Shown here piece by piece: positions 21,595-33,047 of a DNA stretch of 64,000 bases. The position numbers and the translations under genes are program-made. The notes under the pieces were generated by a model. The model did no database searches and had not been told where the DNA came from. It saw only the letters and a program-made list of their open reading frames with translations. Position 1 is the first letter of the stretch. Each line of letters starts with the position of its first letter. Source of the DNA: Portulaca oleracea (Eukaryota; Streptophyta; Magnoliopsida; Caryophyllales; Portulacaceae); the NCBI GenBank assembly GCA_029582165.1, contig CM055875.1:24311144-24375143 (forward strand). The letters are read 5' to 3'.

Positions 21595-22496
21595 TGTAGG
21601 AGGCAAAAATTTGTCGGCAAATCAGAAAATGACACGTGGAAAATAATTTAAATTTATTTAGCTGCCATGTGTTAAATTAATTACGGAGGTCCATTTAATT
21701 AAATTTTAAATGAAAATATATTATGGCCAATAGCGTCGCGACACGTGTCAATTATGATGCAGAAAATCATAATTGTTTCTTTATTTTAAATAAAGGGATA
21801 ATTAATTAATTTGGGCTCAAGCCCAAAGCCGACTCAAACCCTAGGCAACCCTAGGCCTCCAGAGCCTATAAATAGGGGTCTTCTCCCTCATTTTCAAGAC
21901 ACACTGCAGTCTACCCCCGAAGGCATTCGACATTCTGTACTCCAGAGGCTTCAGAAGATCAAGCGCGGCCAAAAGCTCAAGATCGAGTCTTCAAGCTTCT
22001 ACCACATCTAGATCAAGAACTGCTTCAGAGTTCTTCACCAAGACCTGCAAAGTCTTCAGAAGATCGAACTACGGACGCTCTCCAGCTACAAGCGACAAGG
22101 ACTAACGTCGACTAGTTCAACAAGTTCTGTTCTTCGCATCAAAGACTGCAGTCATCTTCTTCGTTTGGTTCGTCCATCGAGATCAAGCACTCAAGCCCTC
22201 GCATCCAATAACCTGAAGAACTACTGCTTAAGATCTTCAACTATCAAGCAAGGATCAACGTTCAAGACCTTCAGCTCAAGAATTGCTACAAGAGTTCTTC
22301 AGCTAGACCTGCATTTGAGATCGAGATCAAACGTCCGCGCCCTCGGCTCATCGAAATTTCAGGAGATTGAATCAGAGGACTATGTTATTGTATTCAATAC
22401 AGAGATTGTACCCAAAATTCTTTGAAATTAATACAATTATATTTCTACACTGATTTCTTGTCTCTATTTATTTTAGATCCGAAATTTGTGTTTACA
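21595..22496 (+). repeat. 5' LTR of the gag-only Tat-like element
   Basis: 902 bp, TGTAGG...TTTACA. GCCTATAAATAGGGG at about 21868 is a clear TATA box, so transcription should start about 30 bases downstream. Frames across it are low-value. Confidence 0.94.
21868..21878 (+). promoter_or_regulatory. TATA box in the Tat-like 5' LTR
   Basis: CCTATAAATAG matches the plant TATA consensus and is preserved in the other LTR at about 28191. Confidence 0.7.
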
Positions 22497-22498
22497 AA

Positions 22499-22517
22499 TT
22501 TGGCACGCTCGGTGGGA
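22499..22517 (+). other. Primer binding site of the Tat-like element
   Basis: TTGGCACGCTCGGTGGGAC begins two bases after the 5' LTR, in the position and style of a tRNA primer site. Which tRNA it pairs with was not determined. Confidence 0.65.
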
Positions 22518-22576
22518 CATCTCTGCCTCTCATCTCTTTCTCCAAGAAGTCAAATTCGACCTTCGATTCAAGCGAC

Positions 22577-24777
22577 GTGAAGGCCGTCAACATGGAAGGA
22601 AATATAGCTGAACTTGAGGCTATGTTAAACAGGCTCGCCAGGGAAAGTGAAGAGAAAGACAAGAAGATCAGCGAACAAAGTGAACAGATCGCGAAATTGA
22701 TGAGGAAGATAGAGAAGCGCCCTTATGAAGAGTTTGATGAAGAAACTGACAAGGAGGAATCTGACAAAGAGTCTTCTAAGGGTGATGGTGATGGCGACAG
22801 TGAAAAAAGAAGGTCTCGTCTTCAGGATCAATGACTGCGGAGGAGATCCAAAGTATGATTGCCAATGCAGTAAGGGCTCAACTCGGAGAGGCATCGAACA
22901 AGAGTCACTTGTACACCAAGCCCTACACAAAGAGGATCGATGCACTACGGATGCCACTGGGTTATCAACCCCCGAAGTTCAACCAGTTTGATGGGAAGGG
23001 TAACACTAAGCAACACGTCGCACATTTCATTGAGACTTGCAGCAACACTGGGACGGAAGGAGACCAACCAGTGAAACAGTTCGTTCGATCATTGAAAGGG
23101 ATCGCATTCGACTGGTATACGGACTTAGAGCCTGAATCTATCAACAACTGGGAGGAAATGGAGCAAGAGTTTCTCAACAGGTTCTATTGCGCTCAATGGG
23201 TCGTTAGTATGGGAGAACTGACAAACACAAAACAGTGGGAGGGCGAGCCAGTCCTTGACTACATCCATCGTTGGAGGGCTTTTAGTCTTGAATGCAAGGA
23301 TCGCCTCACCGAAGCTTCAGCTGTCGATATGTGCGCTTAAGGTATGCACTGGGACTTACTCTACATCCTCAAGATGGTCAAGCCTAAAACCTTTCAGGAG
23401 TTGGCAACCAAGGCACATGATATGGAGATCACCATAGCAAGTCGACGGGGAAAGTCTTCATCTTCATATGATGCAAGGAACAATGATAAGTATAAGAAGA
23501 ATGGCAAGCCATTGAAAACTTCAAAAGAGGAGTCTATGGTTATTTCTGCTTGTGAGCCAGTACGAATCTCTTTCAAGCCTAAACCAGAAAGGAAGAAACA
23601 AAAAGATGCTGAAAGGAAGCGTCCTACATTGAAGGAGCTTCAAGAAAAGAAGTACCCGTTTCCGGACTCGGACTTGTCAGGGATTCTAGATGACTTGTTG
23701 GAAAAGGGAATTATTGAACTCCCACAACCAAAAAGGCCAGAAGAGGCGGGCAGAACCACAGACGCAAGATATTGCCGCTATCATAGGGTAGTTAGTCACC
23801 CTCTTGAGAAGTGTATCACACTCAAGGAGTGCATCATGAAGCTAGCTGAGGAGGGAAAAATAATATTGGACTTGGATGATAACGTCGAAGCCAATTACGT
23901 TTCAGCACATCCACTTTGAGTTAGGAGAAACGAATTCCTGATGATTCAATTTGGATGCCAAAAACCAGTTCCTCTTATTGTACTAGTTCAGGCTCCTCAA
24001 GATAAACATGAGCAAGTCTCAAAAGCTTTTGGTGAAGAGGAAGGATGGAGCTCAATGTCTCGAATGAAGACTAGGGGGCAAAGTGAAGTCCAAACAACAT
24101 CGCCTCGTCAAAGTAAGCAACAAAGAAGAAGTAGCAATCCTCAACCTTCGATGGAGAGCGAAAGGCTTGAAGTCATCAAGAAACAAGGAGTGGGTTCAAC
24201 TAAGTTGCTTGAGCGAGGCCCTCGTGTTCCTGTCATGTTGGAGGAATACTTTCCGAAGTACTTCTCTGGAGAAGTTAACAATGTTGCATCTATGAACATG
24301 GTCTCATGCTTCGAGATCGAAGAAGATGATAGCGAAGGAATGGAGTATCAGCCTAAGTCAAAGCTCTCCGTGTTCGATAGGTTGGGACAGCCAGCTTCCC
24401 GTAAACAAGTATCTGTCATTGAGCGAAAAGGGTGTCCAGGAGAGCGCAAAGCCTCGGTCTTCAGCAGGATCAAGGATGGTTCAAGACCAAAGTCTTCTGT
24501 ATTATCAAGGATCAAACAAGCTGAAGAAGTGTCAAGCTCAACACCCCGCCAGGAACAGAGCTCCGCATTCAGCCGCCTTGGGATCATAAATGATGTTCAA
24601 AGCTCCATCCCATCTCGCATGAAGCGTTGTTCAACATTGGAGGTCAAGACTGAAGGATCCTTGAGAGTGAAGATACGCACTGTGATCTTCACCGGCCATC
24701 AAAGCAAAAACAACATCGATATGGAGCTTGAGCGAGAGGAGACGTTTTCTTCTGCTGAAGTCAATATAGGAAAATGA
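22577..24777 (+). pseudogene. gag-like polyprotein of the Tat-like element
   Basis: One ancestral frame split by a frameshift near 22810, a TAA stop at 23338-23340 and a TGA stop at 23917-23919; the three later parts are in one frame. The N-terminus (22577-22834) is a charged coiled coil with an acidic/serine patch. The core (22831-23340) has FNQFDGKGNTKQHVAHFIE and LKGIAFDWYTDLEPESINNW, the capsid-type motifs of Tat/Retand gags. Then comes a C-x2-H-x5-C-like [15 protein letters not shown] block. The C-terminal third (from 23941) carries repeats of the type SVFDRL / SVFSRI / SAFSRL typical of this lineage. No protease follows. The single stops suggest moderate age; trans use of gag from relatives is possible. 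Confidence 0.8.
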
Positions 24778-25059
24778 AGATGTAGCTCCTGAACAAGAGC
24801 CTAAACTGTTCACAAAAAAAAAAGAAAAAAGTTCCTTTCTTTTTAGTTCTTTTCAATTTTATCGTTGTAATACTCCTGGCCCGCAAGAGTTATACTGTGT
24901 ACGACTTAATTAATAAATAAAATTTTCATTCCTTTTTATTTGAACTATGTTTGGCTTGATCCTCATGGCTATTCTATCCCTTAAGGTACGTAGGCAATTT
25001 GGGTCTAGACCCAAATACAGTCATACCCAAAGAAAAAAATCATTCCAGGTCATCAAATT

Positions 25060-25900
25060 TTGATGACTTTCCTGGTCAATAAACTCCAAGACTTTCAAGT
25101 CAACAAACTTTGAGGACTTACAATTTAGCAAATTCAAGACTCACAAGTCAAAGTTCAAGACTTTCAAGTCAAAGACTCTCAAGTCACCAAAGTTAAAGAC
25201 TAGCTCCCAAGTCGAAATTGAAGACTTTCAAGTCAAGGACCCCCAAGTCAATAAAAAAAAGACTCTCAAGTCACCAGATTCACCGACTTCCAAGTCAACA
25301 AAAGTTAAAGATTTCCAAGTAGAAAAAAAAAATCAAGACTTTCAAATCAATAAATTTCAAGACTCTTAAGTCACCAGGTCCCTTGACTGCCAAGTCCACA
25401 ACAAGACAAAGACTTCCAAGTCAGTCAAATCTCGCATCAACAATTCTCCTGACTCCCAAGTCGATAAAATGAAGACTTACAAGTCAACCAAATTCAAATC
25501 AACAAAACACAAGGACTCACAAGTCAAGAGAAAAAAAAATCACGACTCCCCAAGTCAATAAAGTTCGAGATTTCCATGTTAACAATGCATACGACTCCCA
25601 AGTCAGCAAATCCAAAGACTTTTAAGTCAACAAACTTCAAGACTCTTAAGTTATCAAACCCACCGACTTCCAAGTCATCAAAAATTGAAGACGTTCAAGT
25701 CAACCAAATTCAAGACTACCAAGTCATCAAAATCAAATTTTAAAGACTTTTACATCATCACAATAAAGACTCTCAAGTCAAAAGTACAAGAAATAGACCG
25801 ACTTCCAAGTCATTATGATTGTAGGCTTTCAAGCCGCACTCTAGCTTGCCAAGATCTTCATGTCAGTGGTTGGCTTCAAGTCAGCACCATCAATGAAATA
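25060..25900. repeat. Array of about 30 GACTTNCAAGTC palindromes
   Basis: Irregular tandem repeat of 20-35 bp. Each unit centres on GACTT-NC-AAGTC, an inverted 5+5 dyad, with variable spacers of the type AACAAA/TTCAA. About 30 recognisable copies occur, some eroded on one arm. No frame continues across it. Confidence 0.88.
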
Positions 25901-26259
25901 CTCAGGCTGACAACTTCCTTCAAGCATGCAATGTGGGGGCATCCTAACCGTGTTGGTTGAATTCTACTCCAAGACAACGCCATCGTCCTTCAAATAAAGC
26001 GGCGCACTCCTTTGACTAAGTGGTAGACTCTTTCAAGCTGGCGATATCGACGTCTCATTCAGGTCAATACTGGGGGCAAGCTAGCGGGCGATGTCCTCGT
26101 GACCTTCCATGATGCTCACACCCAAGAAAATGTTTAGCTGGCTTGTCATGGAACTTTAGAAGAAAGTCTGGTGTCTCACCATGACTCGATAGAGAATTCA
26201 AGCCCTCTCTTCACAACCTGTAGACGACAGAAAGTCCAGGAGGAGTAGCCCAGGAAAGC

Positions 26260-27245
26260 GGAGAAGACGACACAGTCGACTCAAACAATCCTGAAGAGAG
26301 CAGTCTAGGACTACTCTGCGTCAGTACGCTGAGGAGTGATCCACTCGCAATGAGACGATGACCATGTCGACCCAGACAGTCTTGAAGAGAGTAAGTATAT
26401 GACCATTCTACGTCAGTACGCTGAGGAGTGTTCCGGCGAAGTGATGACCCAGTCGACCCTGACTGTACTGTCGTTGTTAAGAAAGTTGTCCAGGACAACT
26501 CTACGCCAGCAACCAAGGGAGTAATCCACTTGTGGCCAAGCAATGACTCCGTCAACCCAGGTCAGTTCTGAAAAGAGACACCTCAAAGATGTCTAATACA
26601 TCAGAACATCCCCGAGGAGTAAACACGATGACGGTTCTGTCGACCCAGGTCAGTTCTGAAAAGAGACACCTCAAAGATGTCTAATACATCAGAACGTCCC
26701 TGAGGAGTAAACACGATGACGACTCTGTCGACCCAGGTCAGTTCTGAAAAAAGACACCTCAAAGATGTCTAATACATCAGAATGTCCCCGAGGAGTAAAC
26801 ACAATGACAACTTTTTCGACCCAGATCAGTTCTGAAAAGAGACACCTCAAAGATGTCTAATACATCATAACGTCCCCGAGGAGTAAACACGATGACAGCT
26901 CTGTTGACCCAGGTTAGTTCTAAAAAGAGACACCTCAAAGATGTCTAATACATCAGAACGTCCCTGAGGAGTAAATGCGATGGCGGCTCTGTCGACTCAG
27001 ACAGTTCTGAAGATAGTAGTTTAGGACTACTCTACGTCAGTACGCTGAGGAGTAGTCCACGAAAGCAAAGATGGCGACACCGTCGATCCGGACAGTCCTG
27101 AAGAGAGTAGTTTAGGACTACTATACGTCAGTACGCTGAGGAGTAGCTCAAGGAAGCGAGATGGCGACACTGTCGACCCAGACAGTCCTGAACAGAATAG
27201 TCTAAGACTTTTCTACGTCAGCACGCTGAGGAGTAAGCAAGACTG
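26260..27245. repeat. Minisatellite of 88-92 bp units
   Basis: Units start at GTCGACCCAG-like sequence. Five successive copies have exactly 88-bp spacing (starts 26551, 26639, 26727, 26815, 26903, next at 26991). They are flanked on both sides by related but diverged units (26273-26550, and 26991, 27083, 27172). All share CAGTNCTGAA and GAGGAGTA blocks. About 11 units in all. Confidence 0.92.
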
Positions 27246-27371
27246 TGACGATGACAAAGGACAACTTCAAGCACACAATGACAATTAATCTCAGCTCTCT
27301 ATATAGAAAACATGGCAAAAAAAATTGAACAAGAAAAAGAAAATGTCAAATTATATGAAAAAAAATAAAAA

Positions 27372-27374
27372 GAA

Positions 27375-27455
<81 letters not shown>

Positions 27456-27456
27456 A
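27372..27456. repeat. (GAAA)n microsatellite
   Basis: About 21 near-perfect AAAG/GAAA units in the non-coding 3' half of the Tat-like element. Confidence 0.95.
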
Positions 27457-27599
27457 AAGATACTGTAAAACCTGTGAGTTTACATATTCATGGAGAGGAT
27501 GAGGAACAACAGATGAATGGAAGAGGCGAGAATGGTGCGTTTATATAGTATCTGATTGGCCAAGTTTCAGGATACTACTAGAATTCTCAGTCAAGCCTC

Positions 27600-27775
27600 C
27601 AACTCCATCACCATCACCATCTTCAACTCAAACTCAAACTCAAACTCCAACTCCAATTCCAATTCCAATTCCAACTCCAACTCCTATTCCAACTCCTTCT
27701 CCAACTCCAATTCCAACTCCAACTCCAACTCCAACTCATTCTCCAACTTCAACTCCAACTCCAACTCCGACTGCC
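27600..27775. repeat. (CAACTC)n hexanucleotide array
   Basis: About 28 CCAACT/CAACTC units with small variants. Reading through it gives an artefactual Asn-Ser repeat. Confidence 0.9.
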
Positions 27776-27908
27776 AAAAATTAATCCGACTAAATTTCTG
27801 ATGAAATTTTTATCCAAACTGAAAAGTTGTGATAAAAAAATTATTTTCCTTAAATATTCGAGACTCAACCGCTTAAAACACCCAAAATTTGTGTCTGCGA
27901 GTGACTCT

Positions 27909-27921
27909 CGAAGGGGGCATA
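27909..27921 (+). other. Polypurine tract of the Tat-like element
   Basis: CGAAGGGGGCATA lies directly before the 3' LTR start TGTAGG. Confidence 0.75.
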
Positions 27922-28859
27922 TGTAGGAGGCAAAAATTTGTCGGCAAATCAGAAAATGACACGTGAAAAATAATTTAAATTTATTTAGCTGCCACGTGTT
28001 AAATTAATTACAGAGGTCCATTTAATTAAATTTTAAATGGAAATATATTATGGCCAATAGCGTCGCGACACGTGTCAATTATGATGCAGAAAATCATAAT
28101 TATTTCTTTATTTTAAATAAAGGGATAATTAATTAATTTGGGCCCAAGCCCAAAGCCGACTCAAACCCTAGGCAACCCTAGGCCTCCAGAGCCTATAAAT
28201 AGGGGCCTTCTCCCTCATTTTCAAGACACACTGCAGTCTACCCCCGAAGGCATTCGACATTCTGTACTCCAGAGGCTTCAGAAGATCAAACTGCCCGCAG
28301 TCTCCAGCTACCAAGCGTCAAGGATCGAAGTCTGCAAAAGCTTAAGATCGAGTCTTCAAGCTTCTACCACATCTAGATCAAGAACTGCTTCAGAGTTCTT
28401 CACCAAGACCTGCAAAGTCTTCAGAAGATCGAACTACAGACGCTCTCCAGCTACAAGCGACAAGGACTAACGTCGACTAGTTCAACAACTTCTGTTCTTC
28501 GCATCAAAGACTGCAGTCATCTTCTTCGTTTGGTTCGTCGATCGAGATCAAGCACTCAAGCCCTCCCATCCAAGAACCTGAAGAACTACTGCTTAAGATC
28601 TTCAACTATCAAGCGAGGATCAACGTTCAAGACCTTCAGCTCAAGAATTGCTACAAGAGTTCTTCAGCTAGACCTGCATTTGAGATTGAGATCAAGCGTC
28701 CGCGCCCTCGGCTCATCGAAATTTCAGGAGATTGAATCAGAGGACTACTATTGTATTCAATACAGAGATTGTACCCAAAATTCTTTGAAATTAATACAAT
28801 TATATTTCTTTACTGATTTCTTGTCTCTATTTATTTTAGAGTCGAAATTTGTGTTTACA
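27922..28859 (+). repeat. 3' LTR of the gag-only Tat-like element
   Basis: 938 bp. Differs from the 5' LTR mainly by a ~40-bp extra segment near 28287-28330, plus scattered substitutions. Confidence 0.94.
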
Positions 28860-29000
28860 ACGACCACCTGAAAATGTTCATTGTTATTGATGAGTAGCGA
28901 CGAAATACAATATCGTCATTATGGATCTCCCACTAACGATGAGAAGTATGCTATTAGTGATCATTTGACGTTGTCATTAGTATCTTATATTATATTAATA

Positions 29001-29853
29001 AAAATATAAATCATGATCAATTTTTCAACAAGCTTGAACGATGAATACTTTTTGGCTATTAATATATCATGAGAAATAGAAAAATAGTTATCGGATAATT
29101 AAAGAGACAACTAAAAATGCATATAATGGAAAGTGAGAATTCATACATACAATTTTATTGAATAGTAATATTATCAATATGCATTGTACAATCCAAAACA
29201 AAACCAAATACAACTTCAAAACCATGTTGGATCTAACAATGAAAAACAATTGAGTTCAAGTTGTTCTCATAGTGAACAACTATCTAAGCACATGCGATCT
29301 TTAACAAAAAATAAAAAACAAAAACAAAACCATAGAAAAGTTGAATATGCCCATGATTTTCACTTCTTTAGGTTGATATAAACTAGGGAATAAGTAGAGG
29401 ATCTTGGATTAACATTAACATTATATGTCTATCTTCTGTCATCTAAAAAAACGGAAAAAAAAAGATTAGAGATGCTAAGACAATTTTGTTTGTTTGTTTT
29501 ATTTCTTTGTTTCATTTTGTTTTTTTTTTTAGAGCCTCATAAGTCTAAAATCATGAGGAAATGAACATAGGAAATACAAAACATAGACTCCAATGATAAA
29601 GAAAAAAAATTGGAAGTTTAAATAAAGTTTCGGATAAAATCCGATAGAGCTTCCCATAAAATTTAACCTCTATAAGACTTATTTCCTTATAAATTCTAAC
29701 AAAATATTCCACATGTCGTATACAACTCAATCAAGGGCATAATAGCATAAAAATATATAAAATATGTTGAAGACAAACTTAGTAGCATCACGCCAAAGTA
29801 CAATACAATTCAAAATAGAACAAAACCTAGGGAGGGCATGCAATGATACAAAA
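29001..29853. other. Unassigned AT-rich sequence
   Basis: No gene, RNA or repeat end recognised. Short frames here have no family resemblance. Confidence 0.5.
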
Positions 29854-29861
29854 CATAAGAG

Positions 29862-29977
29862 CAGTGGCGTAGCCACAATATTAACATTGGGGTCCATGGA
29901 CCTCAATGAAAAATAAAATCTATTTTTCACATATAGTTATTATTATTATTATCATTATTATTATTATTATTATTATA

Positions 29978-30031
<54 letters not shown>

Positions 30032-30459
30032 GTGTGAGTGTGTTAATTACACCTCATAAAAAATTTATTTGATTGTTATGCTCCATAATTATTATCTTGA
30101 TTTGTCTTATTTTTTTCCTCATATGTCTTTAAATATTAATTGCAATTCAGATATAACGATATATTAACTCATGATTTATCTACTAAATTTGTAGGTAATA
30201 AGGTGATTTAATTGTGAATGTTTTAGTATAATGTTCAAATTTTTTTGTAATACTCAATGATATTAATTCAATCTAAATCAATGATGGAATTCCATATCTT
30301 AAGTGACTTTTTGATCAAAAAGAAAATATATGAAAGTTATCCTACTATAAAGAATGTATAGCAATAAATTAACTTGGTTTGAGTCATTAAAAAAATATAT
30401 CCACAATACTCTTAACATAAGTCAGACATCATAGAAAAAATATTCTAGATCCGTCACTG
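29862..30459. mobile_element. hAT-type MITE with perfect 8-bp duplication
   Basis: CATAAGAG occurs at 29854-29861 and 30460-30467. Ends are CAGTGGCGTAGCCAC on the left and, on the minus strand, CAGTGACGGATCTAG on the right. The 598-bp interior is AT-rich, has a (TTA)n run at about 29937-30027 and no transposase. The 8-bp TSD and CAGTGGCG-type TIR fit hAT elements. Confidence 0.88.
29937..30027. repeat. (TTA)n microsatellite
   Basis: About 29 trinucleotide units with few interruptions inside the hAT MITE. Confidence 0.95.
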
Positions 30460-30467
30460 CATAAGAG

Positions 30468-32104
30468 TGAGAATCAAAAAATTACTATGAGAATCTCTAG
30501 TTGTAGTCTATATTCATACTGAGAACACATATAGAACAATGTATACTAGACAACAACTTCCTCATCAAAACTTGAGGTTGTTTTTTCCCAATATTCTTCG
30601 ATAAGGTTAATTTAAGCTCAACTAAGTTTGGTTATATGGAGAATCAGAACCTATTGTACTACGACGAGCCATTCAACAAGTAACATAAAAACGGAATGTT
30701 GCTTAGGCATGATGCTCTTTTTCAGGCTGAAGTCTTGGACCGTGAAAAGTTGACGACTTTTCGTGAGCTGCTACTCAATGTGAGTGAGAATCGACTAAGG
30801 TTGCTTAATTTTTAAATAAGGATGCTCTTGTATTAAGAATGGTTTGATGATTCTTAAGTAACCTAAGCTTGTCAATCTACTTTGGACAGTCACCTCGGCT
30901 TGGAATAACCAATCATACATTTGCCCCGGATTGGCACATGAAGGACCATAAGTGATTAGGTTGGGTCAGTGGACTAACATAGTAGGCCAAACGTCCATTC
31001 CTGAGTCAGTCCAGTGATCCTTTGACCAATGGCCAAAAAAGGGGTCATAAACATGGCTATGCCCGATTAGCCTTAGTCTAGTTTTTGCCCATTTTCTGGT
31101 CTTTGTCCCTTATGCTCCTACACCCGAGGTGAACATTGAATTAGTTGAACAAAATTGAGAGAATAAACCACAAAGTGAATTATGAAAGTTATGATAGAAG
31201 AGTTGCAAGTTGATTTTAAGGAAATCAACGAACCTAAGAAAATAAATGAAAAACTCATGTTTACGAACTCGAATTTCAAGTATGGGGGTAAGGTTATGAG
31301 TCTAAGAGTTAGAAAACTCTCAGATCCATCTATTCAAAAATAGACTCTACTAAGATTGATTTGAAAGGAAAGAGAGCGCAGAGAAATTTAGAAAAGTTTT
31401 ATAACATTATATTCATGTCATGCAAATGTATAAAACTTTTTACAAAAATGTACAACTATCACACGAGATAAGGATTACATGGTTACAAAATGATGAAAAA
31501 TATGAACATTCTAACCTTGCTTAAACGCAAAGAATGTAAGAGGTTAGACATGAATGGAGAAAACCCAAGTCGATACATCACGATTTTCTTTTAAGATCAA
31601 TTTGACGATAATAACGAAGCTTTGTGTTTGCAAGAATGATGAGAGATAAGGGTTGTTCTTTCTTTCTCTTACTTGCCTCCTAATGATCGAAAATGCACCA
31701 ATATTTATAGGGGGAGAGGGGTGTATAAAGGATGGAAATGAGAAAACATGATCCACCTTTCATGCCTCATATCTCTTAAGTTTGGTTGTTTGGCCTTGAT
31801 CCATGCATGTCATGATTACGTGAATGCATAGATCATGGGATTGTGTTGACCGAAGTGAGGCACAAATCACTGACGTGGCAGGGGGTTTTGGTCGTTTGGA
31901 CATGCCGATGTTTTCTCACACAGATTGCTGAATTGATGGATCATTGACGTGGCAAGGTGGCTGAAAATAGACTAAAGCCAAACAGTCGTAGTCATTTTCT
32001 GGTCCAATTTCTTTTATATTTTGAGCTTTGCTTTATTTTGGGCCTTGCTTGTGGTAATGTATGCCTTCTACTTTCATATTCTTTTTGTGTATTTGCCCTA
32101 GTTA
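30468..32104. other. Intergenic sequence with a Tat-like LTR scrap
   Basis: No gene recognised. The part from about 31250 to 31700 repeats the style of 1-600 (TTTACGAACTCGAA, GGGGGTAAGGTTATGAG, AGACTCTACTA). It is probably a worn fragment of the same LTR family in the same orientation. Confidence 0.35.
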
Positions 32105-32270
32105 AGGTTGTTAAAATCAGGATCCTAACTCGAATCCATATGGTAGTTAGGATCGAAACTAGCCCACGTAAGATCGTGGATCGGAATGTAGATAGTAGAA
32201 TTGCATCAAGGATATTGGATCATAAAACCGGAGGATCGTAGATCAGGATCAGGATTTCGATAACAATGGT
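32105..32270. mobile_element. GATC-rich MITE, copy 2
   Basis: The left AAGGTTGTTAAAATCAGGATC and the right end (minus strand ATTGTTATCGAAATCCTGATC) match the ends of copy 1 at 9583-10030. The interior is short and full of GGATC motifs. No clear duplication was found. Confidence 0.6.
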
Positions 32271-32410
32271 CCAAGTGCAAAATTCAATTCTATAGACAGA
32301 CCCCACTTTGATCAAGTCCGAATATGAAGAACGTCAAATTAGTCCTGAGAACTGGATTCTTGGCGACTTGACGTCGTATAGTGACTAAAGTGTTGTGCTG
32401 ACTACCTATT

Positions 32411-32730
32411 CGTGAACGCCCAACAACTTGACATATTATTGTACTGTTAACGTCAAATGATCGGGCATGTTGATAAGATGTCTGCCTCTTTACGAATGCC
32501 CGATAACTTGACATGTCATTATTGTACTGTTAACGCCCAATGATCGTGCATGCTAATGAGATGTTTGCCTCTTTGGGAACGCCCGACAACTTGACATATC
32601 ATTCTACTGTTAACGCCTAATGATCGGTGCACATTGATAAGATGTTTGCCTCTTTGTGAACGCCCGACAGCTAGACGTATCATTGTACTGTTAACGCCCA
32701 ATGATCACTGTATGTTGATAAGATGTTTGT
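32411..32730. repeat. Four-copy ~81-bp tandem repeat
   Basis: Units start at TGTGAACGCCCGACAACTTG-like sequence (32411, 32491, 32573, 32655). Each contains ACTGTTAACGCCCAATGATC and TGATAAGATGTTTG. Moderate divergence between copies. It lies just upstream of the copia-like 3' region. Confidence 0.85.
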
Positions 32731-32754
32731 GAAAAAGACCTCTGATATTGTGTA

Positions 32755-33047
32755 AACAAGTCAAGGGTGTCTAATATAATCATCAAGGAGATGGACATAG
32801 TCAGCAATTAAGACATTAGTTGGGTTAGAATCGATCATATTTCTTATGTCCATCTTGCACATATTGAAAGGTATGTCATCTATACACCCTTCATGGACTT
32901 TATTTATATATGGAATGAATTATAGGACATGAGATATGGCTCATACATTAAGGGGGAGCTTCCTAAAGACTTTTTGACAAAAGTAAAAAGAGGGGGAGAA
33001 ATATCGTGTTGCAATAGAATTTTGCCTATCATCCAAATGGGGGAGAT
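32755..33047 (+). repeat. 3' internal end of a copia-like element with polypurine tract
   Basis: Homologous to 40205-40547. It holds several purine-rich strings and ends ATGGGGGAGATT directly before LTR-like sequence, as in plant copia elements. No coding motif survives. Confidence 0.6.

Larger units (their letters stand above)
21595..28859 (+). mobile_element. Gag-only Tat-like Ty3/gypsy element (LARD-like)
   Basis: LTRs 21595-22496 and 27922-28859 start TGTAGG and end TTTACA, and are flanked by perfect ACGAC duplications (21590-21594, 28860-28864). The order is LTR, primer site, a decayed gag-like frame (22577-24777), then about 3.1 kb of non-coding tandem arrays and a polypurine tract before the second LTR. 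No protease, RT, RNase H or integrase motif is visible anywhere, so the family looks non-autonomous. The LTRs are very similar apart from a ~40-bp extra segment in the right one (near 28287-28330). Placement in Tat relies on the gag motifs and the GGTACGTAGGCAA block at 24984, seen also in other Tat-like scraps. Confidence 0.9.

Noticed and set aside
22165..22425. Frames in both Tat-like LTRs (also 28530-28871)
   Set aside because: Conserved between copies only through LTR identity; no protein family signal.
26211..26555. 114-codon minus-strand frame
   Set aside because: Lies over the 88-bp minisatellite and matches no family; chance frame.
27556..27801. Asn-Ser repeat protein
   Set aside because: It is the translation of a CAACTC hexanucleotide array in a non-coding part of a retroelement.
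32755..33047. Coding remnant of copia RNase H
   Set aside because: Translation in three plus frames gave no recognisable motif; classed as 3' untranslated internal sequence.
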